A stretch of DNA of 64,000 nt from Flaccisagitta enflata. Its lineage: Eukaryota > Chaetognatha > Sagittoidea > Aphragmophora. Below the pieces are notes generated by a model, which was given only the letters and a program-made list of their open reading frames with translations, was not told the origin of the DNA and made no database searches. The translations under genes and the position numbers were made by a program. Below are positions 48,566 to 59,956 of the stretch, piece after piece (the first letter of the stretch is position 1; the number at the start of each line of letters is the position of its first letter). The DNA is taken from positions 23,436,001 through 23,500,000 of the forward strand of contig OZ231127.1 of assembly GCA_965153355.1 (NCBI GenBank), given 5' to 3'.

Positions 48566-49479
48566 CAGCAATAGCTGGAGCAGCAGCAGCAGCAAGGACA
48601 GCGTCAGCGTCAACTGCAGCAGCAGAATGAACAGCAACAGCGCCCTGACCAGCAACAGCAGCTTCAACATCAACAGTGGCAGCAGCAACGGCTTCAACAA
48701 CAGCAACAGCATCAGGATCAGCATCATCAAACCCCAGCAGCAAACATCTCCCTACCGCACCGGAAGTGATCTTCGAGAAGCAGATTGGTTCTGCTAGAAG
48801 GGAGACTGGTCTTCCCTATCAAGAGGAAAAGGCTTCAACACAGCCCGAAGCGGAGGTGATGCGACGGAGGCGATGCGCAGGAGGCAGAAGCAAGAGGCCG
48901 CTGACGCGAAGTTGGCACAGCAGCTGCAAGATAATGAAAGAAGAAAAGTCGCTCCCAAGAAGACAATGAGTGGATTGCAGCCAAAGGCGTCGAGTGCAGC
49001 GCAAGCGCCTCTAGCAACGCCTCATGAAGTCATCCAGCAGAATCAACGTTTGCAGCAAGAAGTGGATAGTTTGAAGATGCAGATTCAGCAGAGATTTCAC
49101 TTGCCGCAGCAAGAGCAGAAGAGAAACAACGAAAAGAGGAACAACAACAGCGACAGTACGTCCGCCAAGATTTTGATGCTCCTCGATTCCATCGAGATGA
49201 TCATCAACAACAAGTAAAGCAACAGGAAGTTGGGTGGAGTGTAAAAACCACCAAAAAGAGATCTCCGGTAAAAAGTCGGGGTCAATACGCCTCATCCAAC
49301 AAACTCCCCAGCGATTATCATGGAGCATCATCAAGTAGCCTCACAATCCGGAAGTCCATGTTCAGATGCCCAAATAACTGCTCTGACAGGTTTTTGAAAG
49401 AGCGACAGATACAATGATCTCTGCTGCGAGCAAGGGAGGTTTACCTAAAGCGCTAAGAAGAGAGCAAGACCTGAGAAGC

Positions 49480-50497
49480 CTCTGCAGGAGCTTTCATCCA
49501 CCGACTTTATGATGTGGAAGAGGAAGTTCAAAGATGCTGGGAAGCATGGGCTTGACGCAAATGGTATCTTATTGGAATTGCTCATGGTTTTGAGTGGTTG
49601 CTGGTCCGGCAAAAAGATCATCAGGCTGTGACCCGATTGGTCACAACTGAAGCGACAGCAAGAGAAATTGGCGGCGCCCTGACAAAATGGACGTCGTCTT
49701 CATGGCGAGACGCGCAACATTCGGCGCTGTTCCAGAAATCGTCGCGGAGCGAAGATCGGCCGACCATGCAAGGCATTTCAGCGAATTTGTCTGCCAGGTT
49801 GCAAAGGCAAAGGAATTTGCGAGGACCTGTGGAGAAGTGCAACAATGCTATCGTGACGAGCTGTTGCAGGAGATCCTCAACAAGAGGGTCCCTCATCTTA
49901 CAGATAAATTCTGGGAAAAGCAACATGAAGCAGCCCAAAATGGACAATTATTTTCATTAAACAACTTGAGGTCAATATGATCGAGACATGGGCGTGATTC
50001 CAGCGCAGCAAGGCGCAAGCTGCAAAACAGCATCAGTGGCAGCAGTCATAACTACCCAGAGAAAGAAAGCATCATCATATGAAGATGCTTTGACCAATGG
50101 CAAAACAAAGACGCAGTCGACGGACCGCTGCAACGTCTGCAGTGGAATGCATCAAACAGAAGAATGTCATCAGCTGTTGGAGTTGGAAGTGGACGCGAGA
50201 GTCCAAAAGATCATGTCTCGTCGTCTTTGCTTCACTGTCTGCATGAGACACAACTTGAGATCTGTGAGCAAAGACCGACTTGCCAAACCTGCAAGCGGCA
50301 CCGCGATTCTCACGGGCGCACACCTACTACAAGAAAGAAGAAAAGGAGAGAAGAAAGGAGAAAATAAGCAGGGAAGTAAAATGCCGCTGGCTCCCTTCAA
50401 AAAGTCAGAGGATGCGGCTGCAGCAGCACCAGCAGCTCCGTCGACAGCGGAGGCAGCCAATCCTACGGAGGTGATCTCTTCTAACGTCACGGCATGA
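49480..50497 (+). pseudogene. BEL/Pao gag, C-terminal part with zinc knuckle
   Basis: Starts with a STDFMMWKRKFKDAG-type segment. It shifts frame and reaches a stretch with CNVCSGMHQTEEC, a CCHC-like knuckle typical of BEL/Pao gag, followed by RRLCFTVCMRHN, where the second knuckle of the family lies. It ends in a Lys- then Ala-rich tail at a TGA at 50497. Confidence 0.7.
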
Positions 50498-50499
50498 CT

Positions 50500-50905
50500 G
50501 GCGGCGACGGCAACGTCGGGCAGTCCCGTCTCTTCATTCGGCTTGACGTTGTCAGATCTGAATTGTTCAGTGACTACTCATAAACAATTCTTGGTGCATG
50601 AGGGCGATTTACGCTGGTGACTCAGGCGCTGGTCGCGGCGGTAGTACCAATGTCGTATGATCTTTTGATTCCAACAAAAACAGTGCAAATGACGGTGATT
50701 GCACAAGGAAGTCATGTTATTGAGGATCGTTTCATCGCTTCACTCACCATGCAATCGGTCGGCGAAGAATAAATCGTCGACGTCAACGACGCATGGGTAG
50801 GTGATTTGTTAACGAGTGAACGCGACATTCCTCCTTTTCTCCGCGACCTATCTGACCAACCTCACATGGAAGGCATAAAATTTCCAGAAGCTGAAGGCGG
50901 TGTGC
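50500..50905 (+). pseudogene. BEL/Pao protease and linker, broken
   Basis: Coding-like segments (DLLIPTKTVQ, DAWVGDLLT, FPEAEGGVQ) lie in one frame with several stops. In this family they fall between the aspartic protease and the RT. The protease active-site motif is not seen intact. Confidence 0.5.
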
Positions 50906-50906
50906 A

Positions 50907-52210
50907 GTGATGATCATCGGAGCGGCGCATGCCCGGATGCCGCCGTCGCTCAAGAAATCCGTCGAGAACCAGGATCTTGACTTGCTTCAGATGTCTCTTC
51001 GGTTAGGGCTGTATGGAAAAGCGGGCAAAGAGAAGGGCGAATGTGCGTCGATCCAACGCTGTCGCGACGGACGGCCGCGTCCTCACGGCCAACATCGATC
51101 GCATCTCGACAATCGCGTCCTCAACAGCAACATTGACCGCATCTTCTACCATGACTTTGCATCGTCAATCGTCTCGCCAAGAGAGGAGATGGGTGATTCA
51201 CTTGAAAATGTCAGAGCGTACAAAACGATAAAGGAAAAGACATATTTTTGCCCAAGTGTGAAAAAGTACTTTGCTCCCGTCACATGGAAATTTCATCACG
51301 AGAAAATCATGGAGATTCTGAGAAGAGTAAAATCACGACCAACTGCGATGAAGCGACTCGGTAATCAGCATTTTCGCTTCCAGCGTGATCCAACCTTCAA
51401 AGAAAGAGTCTTCCGTGAAATCGAGAAGTTTTACGAGGCCGGGAGTGGCGATTAGGATTGTGCGTGGCCGGCAGCGGCGGCGATGGCTTTCAGCGCTGGT
51501 ACTTGCCGCTTCATATTGTTGAATTACGTGGCAAAACGCGCGTATGTCACGACGCGCGTGCGACGGCCGACGGGATCTCACTCAATGATTTATTCATCGC
51601 AGGTCCAAATTTGATGAACAGCTTGATGGACATCCTCATGCGTTTTCGTCAGTGGAAGATCGCCTTCATGTGTGACATAAAGGCGTTCTTCCACCAGATC
51701 CGCGTCCATCCTGACAGCAGCTGATCTGTTCGAATTCTTTGGTTCAAAGACCAGTACTCTACGAGAAGCCATTTGAATCTGTTCTTATCACTGCATGTCT
51801 TAAGCAGCCAATCAGCTCATTGTCGTCTTTCACCGTCAGAAAGCATGCTGAAATTGGCTCAGCTGATACCTAATGCTCTCTGATCTTATTCGTTCCCAGC
51901 TACGTACGACGACCGAAGTGGGAGTGAGGATTCGATCGACGAAGCACTGCAGTTGAAGGTGGATGCAGTGGCGGCGATAGCTGAAGGCAGGATGGATCTT
52001 GTGAAGTGGAAAAGTAATGCGCAGCAATTGATGGATAGAGATCCGAGCGTGCCCCAATTCCCATCTCAGATAAGCAAGATGATGCGCCGGCGAAGGTGTT
52101 GGGCGTCTCATGGCCTCCGGCGGAAGACGTCTTCATCTTCATCTGCGGCGAGAAGTCAAAACTCTTAGAGCAAAACACCTCGTCAATTGAAGATCTCATA
52201 GCCAGCTAAA
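50907..52210 (+). pseudogene. BEL/Pao reverse transcriptase, broken
   Basis: 51458-51724 carries the diagnostic RT stretch (WYLPLHIVE, TADGISLNDLFIAGPNLMN, FMCDIKAFFHQIRVHP). Upstream, 50907-51455 holds the lead-in region. After 51724 the frame is lost; the catalytic Y-x-D-D box near 51902-51914 is split by a one-base shift. The thumb region continues in another frame to 52168. Confidence 0.85.
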
Positions 52211-52211
52211 C

Positions 52212-52860
52212 TTTATGATCCATTGGGATTTTGGAGCCCAAGCGCATACATCGACAGGCGACATCTTCAACTCTGTGCGTTCACAGGAAGTGGGATGGGA
52301 TTCGCCCTTGGAAGAGAGCGTCGAGGAGTCCTTCTTCCGCTACACTTCATCTTGGCCTCTTCTACCCACAACAATACCGAATTAGACGCTGGTGGAATGT
52401 GGGCGTGACAATAGTGACATTGCGGAAATAACAATTGAGATCTTTTTCGATGCGGCTCCAAAAGGCGGATATGGAGCCAGTTGCTATCGACGTCAAGTCA
52501 ATCGAGATGGAGGTGTTCACATTTCGTTCATCGCCTCCAAATCCCATGTCATTCCACTTAATCCCAAACGTGCTTCTCATCACAACAGCGTTCCACGCGT
52601 CGGGTGTATCCGCAGAAAAAAGCAGTGCAGCTCAGCACAGCCGTCGGAAGGACCACCATCGGGTGGACAATCTCGTCGTCAAAGATTTAGATACAGTTAC
52701 TGTGAATCTGCACTGAAGATGATTTACAATCAGGCCAGGCTTGACCTGTATTTTTCGCTGTCGATCTCAGATCCATAGCGGGTCTGATCCTCAACAGTGA
52801 AAAGCTGGGTTGATTCGTCAAATAACCCGGCGGACCACTGTAGCAGAGGCATCCAGGCCC
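52212..52860 (+). pseudogene. BEL/Pao RT connection and RNase H, broken
   Basis: KLYDPLGFWSPSAY-type segment near 52207-52255, then an RNase H start (IFFDAAPKGGYGASCY) at 52441, and the family-typical NNPADHCSRG near 52820. Frames change several times. Confidence 0.75.
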
Positions 52861-53159
52861 ATGAAGCCGAAAAATGGCGTCAGTTCCATCACGGTCCTGC
52901 ATTTTTGCGTCTTCCCGAAGATCAATGGCCAAAGACGAACATCGCGACGTGCCTATTTCTGCACAAGTCGCCGCATTGTATGTGGCTGAAAGTGAAAAGA
53001 AACAAGTGGCTGACGCGATACTTCTTGCAGCAGCTTCTCGGGGAAAATGGATGCATAAAATGCGGATCATCGGCATGGTTCTTATCGCAGCCAAAAGGTG
53101 GAGAGCGGAGAGCGTATCCAAGGGCGAAGACACGAGCAACAAAGGATCTTCTTCCTAAA

Positions 53160-54554
53160 CCGGAAGTGACCTAAGGCGTTTTGGAGGAGGCGCGCAAACA
53201 GCTCGTCAAGTCAATGCAGCGGCATCATTATTCAGACGTCTTCGAACAATTGGAGTTGGGAAAAGTCTTCAAACCAGAAAGCCGTCATGACTTCATCATA
53301 AAAAATAAAGAGATGCGGAAGTGAATCCTTTAAATCGACAATAGGCCAGTATCGTCGGCATTGACGGTCGATTGGAAGCCGACATCGCACAGGGCGTAAA
53401 TTTCCTTCATCCTGGCAAAGGCGAGAATGTGAAATCATTGATTCGCCATTATCATCACAATAATTTTCACGCGGGTGCAAAGCATACGTTGTGCCAATTA
53501 CGCCAATTTGTGTGGATTACAAAAGGTCTTCCGGCAGGCTGTCCAAGGCGTCGTCAACACGTGTGGAATGCCAGAAGAACTTTAAAAAGAACGCAAATCA
53601 GCAAATGGCCAATCTCTCCCATCAAATCGCGTCAATCCTGCACCTGTCTTTGCAGAGACTGGATTGGAGGATGTCATGGGGCATTTCCTAGTTAAGATGA
53701 ACGGGCGTGCTGATCACAGGTGTGGATCGCAGTGTTCACCTGTTTAGGTCACGCGCCGTCCATGTGGAATTGCTCTTCAACATGTCAGCCGATGCGATGG
53801 TAAATGCAATCATCCGCTTTGCAGCAAGGCGCCCAGGAATCCGCCGTTTCACATCAGATTGCGGGACGAATCTAGTAGGCGCCAATAATATCCTCAAGAA
53901 GGAGATGGAAGCTTGGAACCGCTCGTCAACTCCCGAATTGCAGCGGCGCGGCCTTCGGTGGGATTTCATCACGCCGAGAACACCCCACTATGGAGGGGTG
54001 TGGGAGAGAATCGTCGCTCTCTTTAAGCGCCATCTTGCTTCCATCTCGACTGGCGCCATCCTCCACGTCGACGCCTTCAACACTGCCGTTGTCGAAGTTG
54101 AAGGAATTCTCAATCGTCGTCCTCTAACAGCGCTCAGCGATGATCCAAATGACTCTGAGGCCCTTACACCGAATCATATCCTCAATCCATCGACATCCGG
54201 TCACGCCCCTCTGGATCTGGTGCAACAAGGCGTCAACTCTGACGCCGACTCTGCGAAGGTTCAATGGAGGCGTGCGCAATCGCGTGTGGATGCATTTTGG
54301 AAATCGTGGAGGGTCGAATATTTATCGCTTCTTCACGCGCGAAGCAAATGGTCGAGAATCCGAAAGACTTTGCGGTGGATGACATGGTCATCGTCATGGA
54401 CGAAACGCTGCCTCGTCACAATTGGAGTTTAGGACGTGTCATGGGCGTCGAGGGATCGTCAGCCCATGTCCGGAGGGCTCACATCCGGCGCCAAGATGGA
54501 AAGATCGTGACGAAAGACCGCACGAAGCTCGTGCGGCTGGAATTGGACTCATAA
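53160..54554 (+). pseudogene. BEL/Pao integrase, broken
   Basis: The zinc-binding H...H...C region is around 53440-53590. The catalytic core is the longest intact piece (53707-54432, with FTSDCGTNLVGANN, TPRTPHYGGVWERIV and NRRPLTALSDDPND). A frame change near 54300 leads to the C-terminal part ending RAHIRRQDGKIV...LVRLELDS with a stop at 54554. Confidence 0.9.
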
Positions 54555-54903
54555 AAAACGCTAAGTTTTGAGAGAGAGAGAAAAAGGCGCATGGGCCTGT
54601 CCATTAGTAACTATAGATATGAGTGATTGAAACTCTGACTTGTTATATTTACAAAGAGTTGTTATTATTCATATTTGGTTCTGATTATCCATGCTTTCAT
54701 CTTTCCTCTTGTCAATTATGTTGTCCATTTCCACTTACACATCAAACACTGATTCATTCGCTCTGTCTATATGTACATATTATTGTGCCAAATCCGTTCT
54801 TACCATTATCAGTTCTCAATACGAACATTTCAAAGCTTCCGCTGACGACGTCATTCCATCTACGAAGTCAGTTCGCATCTTGAAGTCGCTCGTCGGAGTC
54901 AAG

Positions 54904-56874
54904 ATGTCCCGTCAGCAGCGTCTCGAGGCAGAAGCCGACGTGTCGACGTCGTACGGATCCTTGGATCTTCATCGACTCTTCAACGACGGCTCGACTCGAG
55001 AAGGATCTGCATCCACGACGTCGTTCGGGGCGGAGGAGGAGGCTGTCGCGTTGGCAGCCTTCAATGGCGACCTTCGTTCCGTCGTAGACGCAAAAATGGC
55101 GAATAAAAAGCGTCAACAAGATGATGCGTTGGTAAATCGTCAACAGCCATCCAACGCCGTTGATCCCGCGTCGCTTCCTCCATTGGTGGTCATCAAAGAT
55201 GGAGGTTCGAGGCGGATCTCGATCAATCGGCCGCCGACGGACTTATCCATCACTTCCGCGGCGGCGTCATCATCATCGGATTTGCCCCCATCGCCTCGCC
55301 AATTCTGCCTTGATTTCGGTCGCCCAGCGTCTCGTGATCAAGCGTCTGCAGCTGCACGTCAACGCAGCGGGGGCGAAGAGAGAGAGAGATCGGTCAATGA
55401 TGGAGCAGGAGTGGAGGAGGAGGGGATGGAGACAGAGGAGGAGGTGTTAGTGAATGGGGAGGCGGTGGAGAAAGACATTGACCCGGAAGTGGACACTGCG
55501 ACGCCGGAAGAGAAACACCAACGGATGCAGGCGCGTTGGTGGTATCGTATCATCAGTCCGGACGTCGAAGTATCTCTCCTCTTCAAAGAGTTTGAAAAAC
55601 TTTCGGTATGCTGCAACAAACAAACTCTCATGCGCTCATCGGCTAATCAAACAGAGCTTGGCTCGGAGACTCTGGAGCGCAAAATCCAAAGCAACAAAAG
55701 AAGGAGGGAGCATGATAAGGAGGTTCGTCGCATGGTCCAGGCGACGAAGAGGAAGAATGCGGCTCCGAAGCCTCCTGGTGCAACTGCAAAGTCATCTGCA
55801 GCAACTTCCGTCGACGCTGCCGCAACTCCACCAGCGGTATTTGTGCTCGACGCAGCCGCAGCTACATCAGCGGCAATTCACTCTACAGCATCAGGAAGTC
55901 GTCAATCGCGCCCTGGATTGGTTCATCCCCCAAATCAGCAGCAACAGGGTCCTCGTGACGTCACTCCCTCACAACAGTCGAAGAGATCACGTCGGGGAAA
56001 GACTCCACAAACGCGCAACGTGCCGAGTCAACAAAAAGGGCCAAATTCCAAAAGCAAAGGCCCCCTTCAAGCGCCTCCAGGCGCGCCCCCTGCAGCAGTA
56101 ACGCCCAAAGGCCAAGGAGAAGCTTCAAGCGGTTCGTCGACGGCAACGTTGGCAGCAACCCAGAAGCTGAATCAGGCGCCTGGGGCAGCGGCAGCAAAAG
56201 GGAAGAAGACCAAGAGAGCTGGGAAGAAGCATAAAGCAGCAACCAAGGGAGGTTCTACTTGCGGTGCTTCGGCGTCCGCTGTTAAACCTCAAGTCTCTGG
56301 TCAGCAGACGGGAGCGTCTTCCTTTCACTCGCCGCCATCAAAAGCAGCGGTAGGAAGCGAACTAGTTGGCGGTGCTTCAGCATCTGTTAAAGCTGGTGTA
56401 GCGCCTCGTCAGCAAACCGAGTCTGCCCAAGGTCTGCAGCAAGTGCAGAACCCGCCTCCCCCGTCGGATTCAGCCTTTGATCCTGCGCATGGACAACATC
56501 GCCGAGTCATTGCTCGAGAAGCCTCTTTACTGACCTCAAATGCTCCATTGGGGGTGGTGAAGAATTTAGCATCAAGGCTTCCGAAAGACTTCTTCGCGTC
56601 GCTTCCGCCGCGTCAACGAGTTGAAGCGGCTCGTCAAGTCTTAGACGAGAGGATTCGTCGCAACATCCAAAAGGAGAGAGACGATGCTCGTCGAGCAGCA
56701 ATGGCTGCGGACAATGAGGTGGTCAAAGGCAATAAGCGAGTCGTGGAACTGGAGAAGCAGCTTGAAAAGGAGAAGCAGGCCTGTGCGATGAAGGCTAAGA
56801 AGAAAGAAGAGAGCGGTGGAACGCGCAAAGGCGGCTATGGCATTCCCTTCAACTGCGTCCGCTGTGCGTCCTAA
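54904..56874 (+). CDS. Unidentified 656-residue protein downstream of BEL pol
   Basis: Uninterrupted frame from the ATG at 54904 to TAA at 56874; the frame is open for 71 further codons upstream, but composition turns AT-rich there. Domains seen: Asp/Glu-rich and Ser-rich N-terminal third; a compact charged core around residues 195-300 (QARWWYRIISPDVEVSLLFK); a long Ala/Pro/Gln/Lys-rich disordered region; and a C-terminal helix (LPPRQRVEAARQVLDERIRR...LEKQLEKEKQA). There are no membrane segments, so it is not an envelope-like protein. It starts 350 bp after the integrase stop, on the same strand, yet is intact while pol is broken. It is either an extra element-borne ORF or a host gene into which the element landed. 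At the 3' end another frame continues coding-like to about 57100. Confidence 0.55.
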   Translation: MSRQQRLEAEADVSTSYGSLDLHRLFNDGSTREGSASTTSFGAEEEAVALAAFNGDLRSVVDAKMANKKRQQDDALVNRQQPSNAVDPASLPPLVVIKDGGSRRISINRPPTDLSITSAAASSSSDLPPSPRQFCLDFGRPASRDQASAAARQRSGGEERERSVNDGAGVEEEGMETEEEVLVNGEAVEKDIDPEVDTATPEEKHQRMQARWWYRIISPDVEVSLLFKEFEKLSVCCNKQTLMRSSANQTELGSETLERKIQSNKRRREHDKEVRRMVQATKRKNAAPKPPGATAKSSAATSVDAAATPPAVFVLDAAAATSAAIHSTASGSRQSRPGLVHPPNQQQQGPRDVTPSQQSKRSRRGKTPQTRNVPSQQKGPNSKSKGPLQAPPGAPPAAVTPKGQGEASSGSSTATLAATQKLNQAPGAAAAKGKKTKRAGKKHKAATKGGSTCGASASAVKPQVSGQQTGASSFHSPPSKAAVGSELVGGASASVKAGVAPRQQTESAQGLQQVQNPPPPSDSAFDPAHGQHRRVIAREASLLTSNAPLGVVKNLASRLPKDFFASLPPRQRVEAARQVLDERIRRNIQKERDDARRAAMAADNEVVKGNKRVVELEKQLEKEKQACAMKAKKKEESGGTRKGGYGIPFNCVRCAS

Positions 56875-57081
56875 ATTTGACTGGCACCGAATTGCGATGC
56901 AGCATCTCCCTCTCGTCTTCTCCAGCAGAAAAAGTCAGGTCAGCAGATCCCGTCGCAAAAGAGCGCTCCCAAGCCTGGGAATAAGAAAAATCGAACCAGG
57001 CCTTGGAAAAATCAGACCGCCAGCTAAACGCTGATTGGTGCCACGCCCAGTTGCTGTTCAATTTAGCTGCCAATTTGCAAC

Positions 57082-57463
57082 ATGGCGTGGAGAGCGCCGC
57101 CATTCGCTGAGGATCGTATTCCACCATCACATCCTCATCCCATCGATGGACAGGCCGGCCAAGTCGGGGGCGCTACCCGGGGCGTGGGAATGACGTCCGC
57201 CCCGGGGCCTGGCGAAAAACGCCCGCGTAAGTATCATGGTTTGGGAAGGGTTGAGGTTGAGTTTTTGTGGTAAATTTGAATCTGTGTACGATAAGAACTT
57301 TACTAATCAATCTGCCCCTGTTCTTTCTCTTTCTTCTTCTTCCCTTCGGGGAGGATTCACTCTCAGACGGCTGCACCACCTGCGCCTTTCGATGCGGTCG
57401 CCGTTGACGACATCATTCATCGCCTTTCGCCCACGAGTTGACGAGGTGTTGGAGCCGGAATGA
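57082..57463 (+). CDS. Possible 3' exons of the 54.9-kb gene with a 140-bp intron
   Basis: A coding-like segment (DRIPPSHPHPIDGQAGQVGG..) ends at 57226 with GCCCGC|GTAAGT, a consensus donor. The intron ends in a long pyrimidine tract and CTCTCAG at 57366. The following exon reads TAAPPAPFDAVAVDDIIHRL to a TGA at 57439-57441 in one phase, or to 57461-57463 in another. Which phase is used, and how it connects to 56874, is not resolved; a frame change near 56800 is required. Confidence 0.4.
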
Positions 57464-57479
57464 CCCGCTCGTCTCTGTA

Positions 57480-57964
57480 ATGGAGAAGGCGCAGGTGATG
57501 TGGTCGTTCCATGATGCTTACTAATTTTTCTTTTATTTAACAGATTCGTTTTATTATATAGTTAGTAATTTATTAATTTTGTCTTGTTTTGTTTGGTTCT
57601 TTGGAACATGTACATTTTTGTTGTGTTTGTTTTAGACATGGTCTTTTTAGTCATTATTACGAATACTTTCGTATGACATGTTTTAGTAGTATGCCCCTAC
57701 TCATTATTTTCCACTCTCAAGTCAAATCCCAGGCTTGGAGTGCTCCAAGGCCCGTTCCCCTTCCCCCCCCCCTTTCCCCTTAACTTTTACAGAACGGGTG
57801 CCTCAACCTCCTCGTCGCCGCCTCGTTTCCATCCGCGTCATCGTGATCGTTGAAAATTTGCTGGTGGTGGATCCTTTCCGGACGGGAATCATCATTCGAT
57901 GCAGCCGTCGATCTGTTGATAGTTAGGGTGGGGATGAAAGCGGTGGGCCGGGGGAGGGCGGGGC
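57480..57964. other. AT-rich strip, C-run, then G-rich tract
   Basis: 57500-57720 is AT-rich. A second acceptor-like tract (TTCCCCTTAACTTTTACAG) lies at 57774-57792. 57926-57964 is a G-rich, mostly purine tract followed by TGTATC, which could be a polypurine tract and LTR start but is unproven. Confidence 0.3.
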
Positions 57965-58069
57965 TGTATCTATGTAAATTTTTTTAAGGAAGGTAGTATC
58001 GGTTTTTAGTAGGGTTTCCCCGACTGGAAACTTGATGTCGATTTTGAAATTCGTGAAATTCCAAAAATG

Positions 58070-58325
58070 GGGCAGAATGTTAGAAATGTATGTCCGTCCG
58101 TTTCTTAGGTATGTGTGCTTTTGTCTCTTTTGCGTGCTTTTGGCTTTTTCTCTTTCTCTACTATTCAATGCCCGCGTCTTTTGTTTCTTGCCATTTTTTA
58201 TATCGAACGCTAGATGGGTAACCATATGGTTGCGCCTTGATTTTGTGCCATTTGTTTTTACTACGTAGGCAAATATACGTAACTCGTCCTTCGTATCATC
58301 CAATTTTTGGATTGATTGATTTGAG
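58070..58325. repeat. Right copy of the 200-250 bp direct repeat pair
   Basis: Same-orientation partner of 45745-45965. The minus strand is open over 57923-58402 and shares the peptide KNGKKQKTRALN with the left copy. Confidence 0.6.
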
Positions 58326-58390
58326 AGACAGAGAGAGACAGAGAGAGAGACAGAGAGAGACACACACACATGCAAAAACTGATAAAGAAA

Positions 58391-58822
58391 CAAAATATCC
58401 AAGGATCACACATGGTCAGCTGTACCCGATGCCCTGCTTGATTAGCTAAAGAATTGAAATGAGAGCAGGGCAGGGGCCCCAAAGGGCCGATGTTCTGTAG
58501 GACACAGGGGTGAATTTCCAGGCGTCCTGAGATGGCATATTTGAGGCCTTGGTGGCAACTTTCCATGTTATTCAATAAGAATTTTGCATTTTTTCAATTT
58601 CTCATCAATTTACCATGTTATTCAATGGGAATTTTTCATTTTTCTCAATTTTCAAAAATTTTCTATGTTATTAAATGGGAATCATGCAATTTTTCACTTT
58701 TTTTGTAAATTTTCTATGTTATTCAAAGGGAATTTGAGGCTAGAGAAGCTTTGGGGGGGGGGACGTACGTACAGACGTCTGGAAATTCATCCTTGTATCC
58801 TACAGGACATTGGCCCTTTCAA
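58391..58822 (+). mobile_element. Foldback-like family (F), copy near 58.6 kb
   Basis: ATCCAAGGATCACACATGGT, CAGCTGTACCCGATGCCCTG, GGCCCCAAAGGGCCGATG, CTGTAGGACACAGGGGTGAA, then four tandem AT-rich repeats of about 47 bp (ATGTTATTCAATGGGAATTTT-type, 58563-58735), and the inverted end TGGAAATTCATCC..TGTATCCTACAGGACATTGGCCC. Confidence 0.75.
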
Positions 58823-59345
58823 AAAAAGAAAAATAGAAAAAAGAAGAGGGAGAAATAAAAAAAAAAAAAAGAATGACATGTTTACTACAATTGATGATTT
58901 TTCAAGATAAAGTGATGGAAGAATGAATCATTGTCACAAGACTAAGTCAATATAGAAACTATCATAAAATGTTGATTGATCAAAAACAATTTGTTTACTG
59001 ATCAAAATAAAGTTGTTTATAATAAAGAGTATGACAGCAAATTTCTGAAGGAATATCAAGTGTTTCACCGCACTTTTTGCATCATTATCAGGACAATAAG
59101 GAAGCTGGAATGCTTCTTGCAGACATATTTACTCTAAAGACACTTGGTGTATACATTTTTACCATATTCTGACCTAAAATGTGACTTCAACTATGTGATT
59201 CACATGAAAACAAGCAGCAAATTAATGTTATTTGGTGAATTTCTGCTCACATTTTTTTTTCATTTTCAGAGGTTGAAATTCTAAATAAGCCAAACACAGG
59301 GAATTTTTGCATTCAAGAAGAGAACTATGTTCTTTGTTTTTTCAT
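58823..59345. other. No gene seen
   Basis: A-rich then AT-rich unique sequence. Confidence 0.4.
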
Positions 59346-59568
59346 TTTTTAGTTGCGTGCTACGCGACTCTACACCCCACTTTGTCGGTCCGGCGTTCCG
59401 TCGGTCCGTCGGTCCGGCGGTCCGTCCATCGGTCCGTCACACTTTACTTTTTTTGGGTTATTGCGGTCTTTGGCCTCACTGCTCCTGCCCAAATGATCAA
59501 GTGACTTCAAATATGGCCCCTGCCCACCCGCACGCGACTGGGGTAGCCGTGTATCCGGCCTTGTTCAT
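59346..59568 (-). mobile_element. Hairpin-element family, full-length copy
   Basis: In reverse orientation: AGTTGCGTGCTACGCGACT hairpin, CTACACCCCACTTTGTCGGT, CCGT/CGGT core, CACACTTTACTTTTT, GCTCCTGCCCAAATGATC, GCCCCTGCCCACCCGCACGC, GACTGGGGTAGCCGTGTATCCGGCCTTGTT. Confidence 0.75.
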
Positions 59569-59956
59569 TTTCTATGCAAATTTAGAATTTCAACCAGCCC
59601 CCTGTCAGTGACCAAAAATGAAATGAGTAGAAATTTTCAATAATTATTTTTTAGTAACAATAGCTAAACTTGGTCTTATTGCTGAATAAATGCATATTTT
59701 TCTTTTAAATGTCATGTCTGGGCTATATCAATCATTTTTATTCATTTGATTTTGCATTTTCATTGATACATGATTTCCATTTTAAACCTTTTTGAAACAA
59801 AAATGTTGCCTTTGGACGGAAGCTGTCGTATGGAAGGAATCATTTACCAGTTTTAAGGCAAAAAACCATTACTTAAGTTTCTGTTGGGACACTAAACTTG
59901 TCGGGACAAAAATTTGGGGTGGCAGAAGTAAGTAAATCAGACTCTTCTACGCCCCT

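Larger units (their letters stand above)
46700..54560 (+). mobile_element. Degenerate BEL/Pao LTR retrotransposon (gag-pol)
   Basis: Gag zinc-knuckle region, aspartic-protease/RT linker, reverse transcriptase, RNase H and integrase follow in BEL/Pao order on the plus strand, each identified by family-typical segments, but spread over all three frames with many stops. The copy is therefore inactive. LTRs were not found with confidence; the direct repeats at 45.75 and 58.07 kb are one possibility. BEL/Pao elements are confined to metazoan genomes. Confidence 0.85.

Noticed and set aside
54691-54903. 71-codon N-terminal extension of the 54.9-kb ORF
   Set aside because: AT-rich and hydrophobic, unlike the rest; the later ATG at 54904 coincides with the change in composition. 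A spliced upstream exon is possible.
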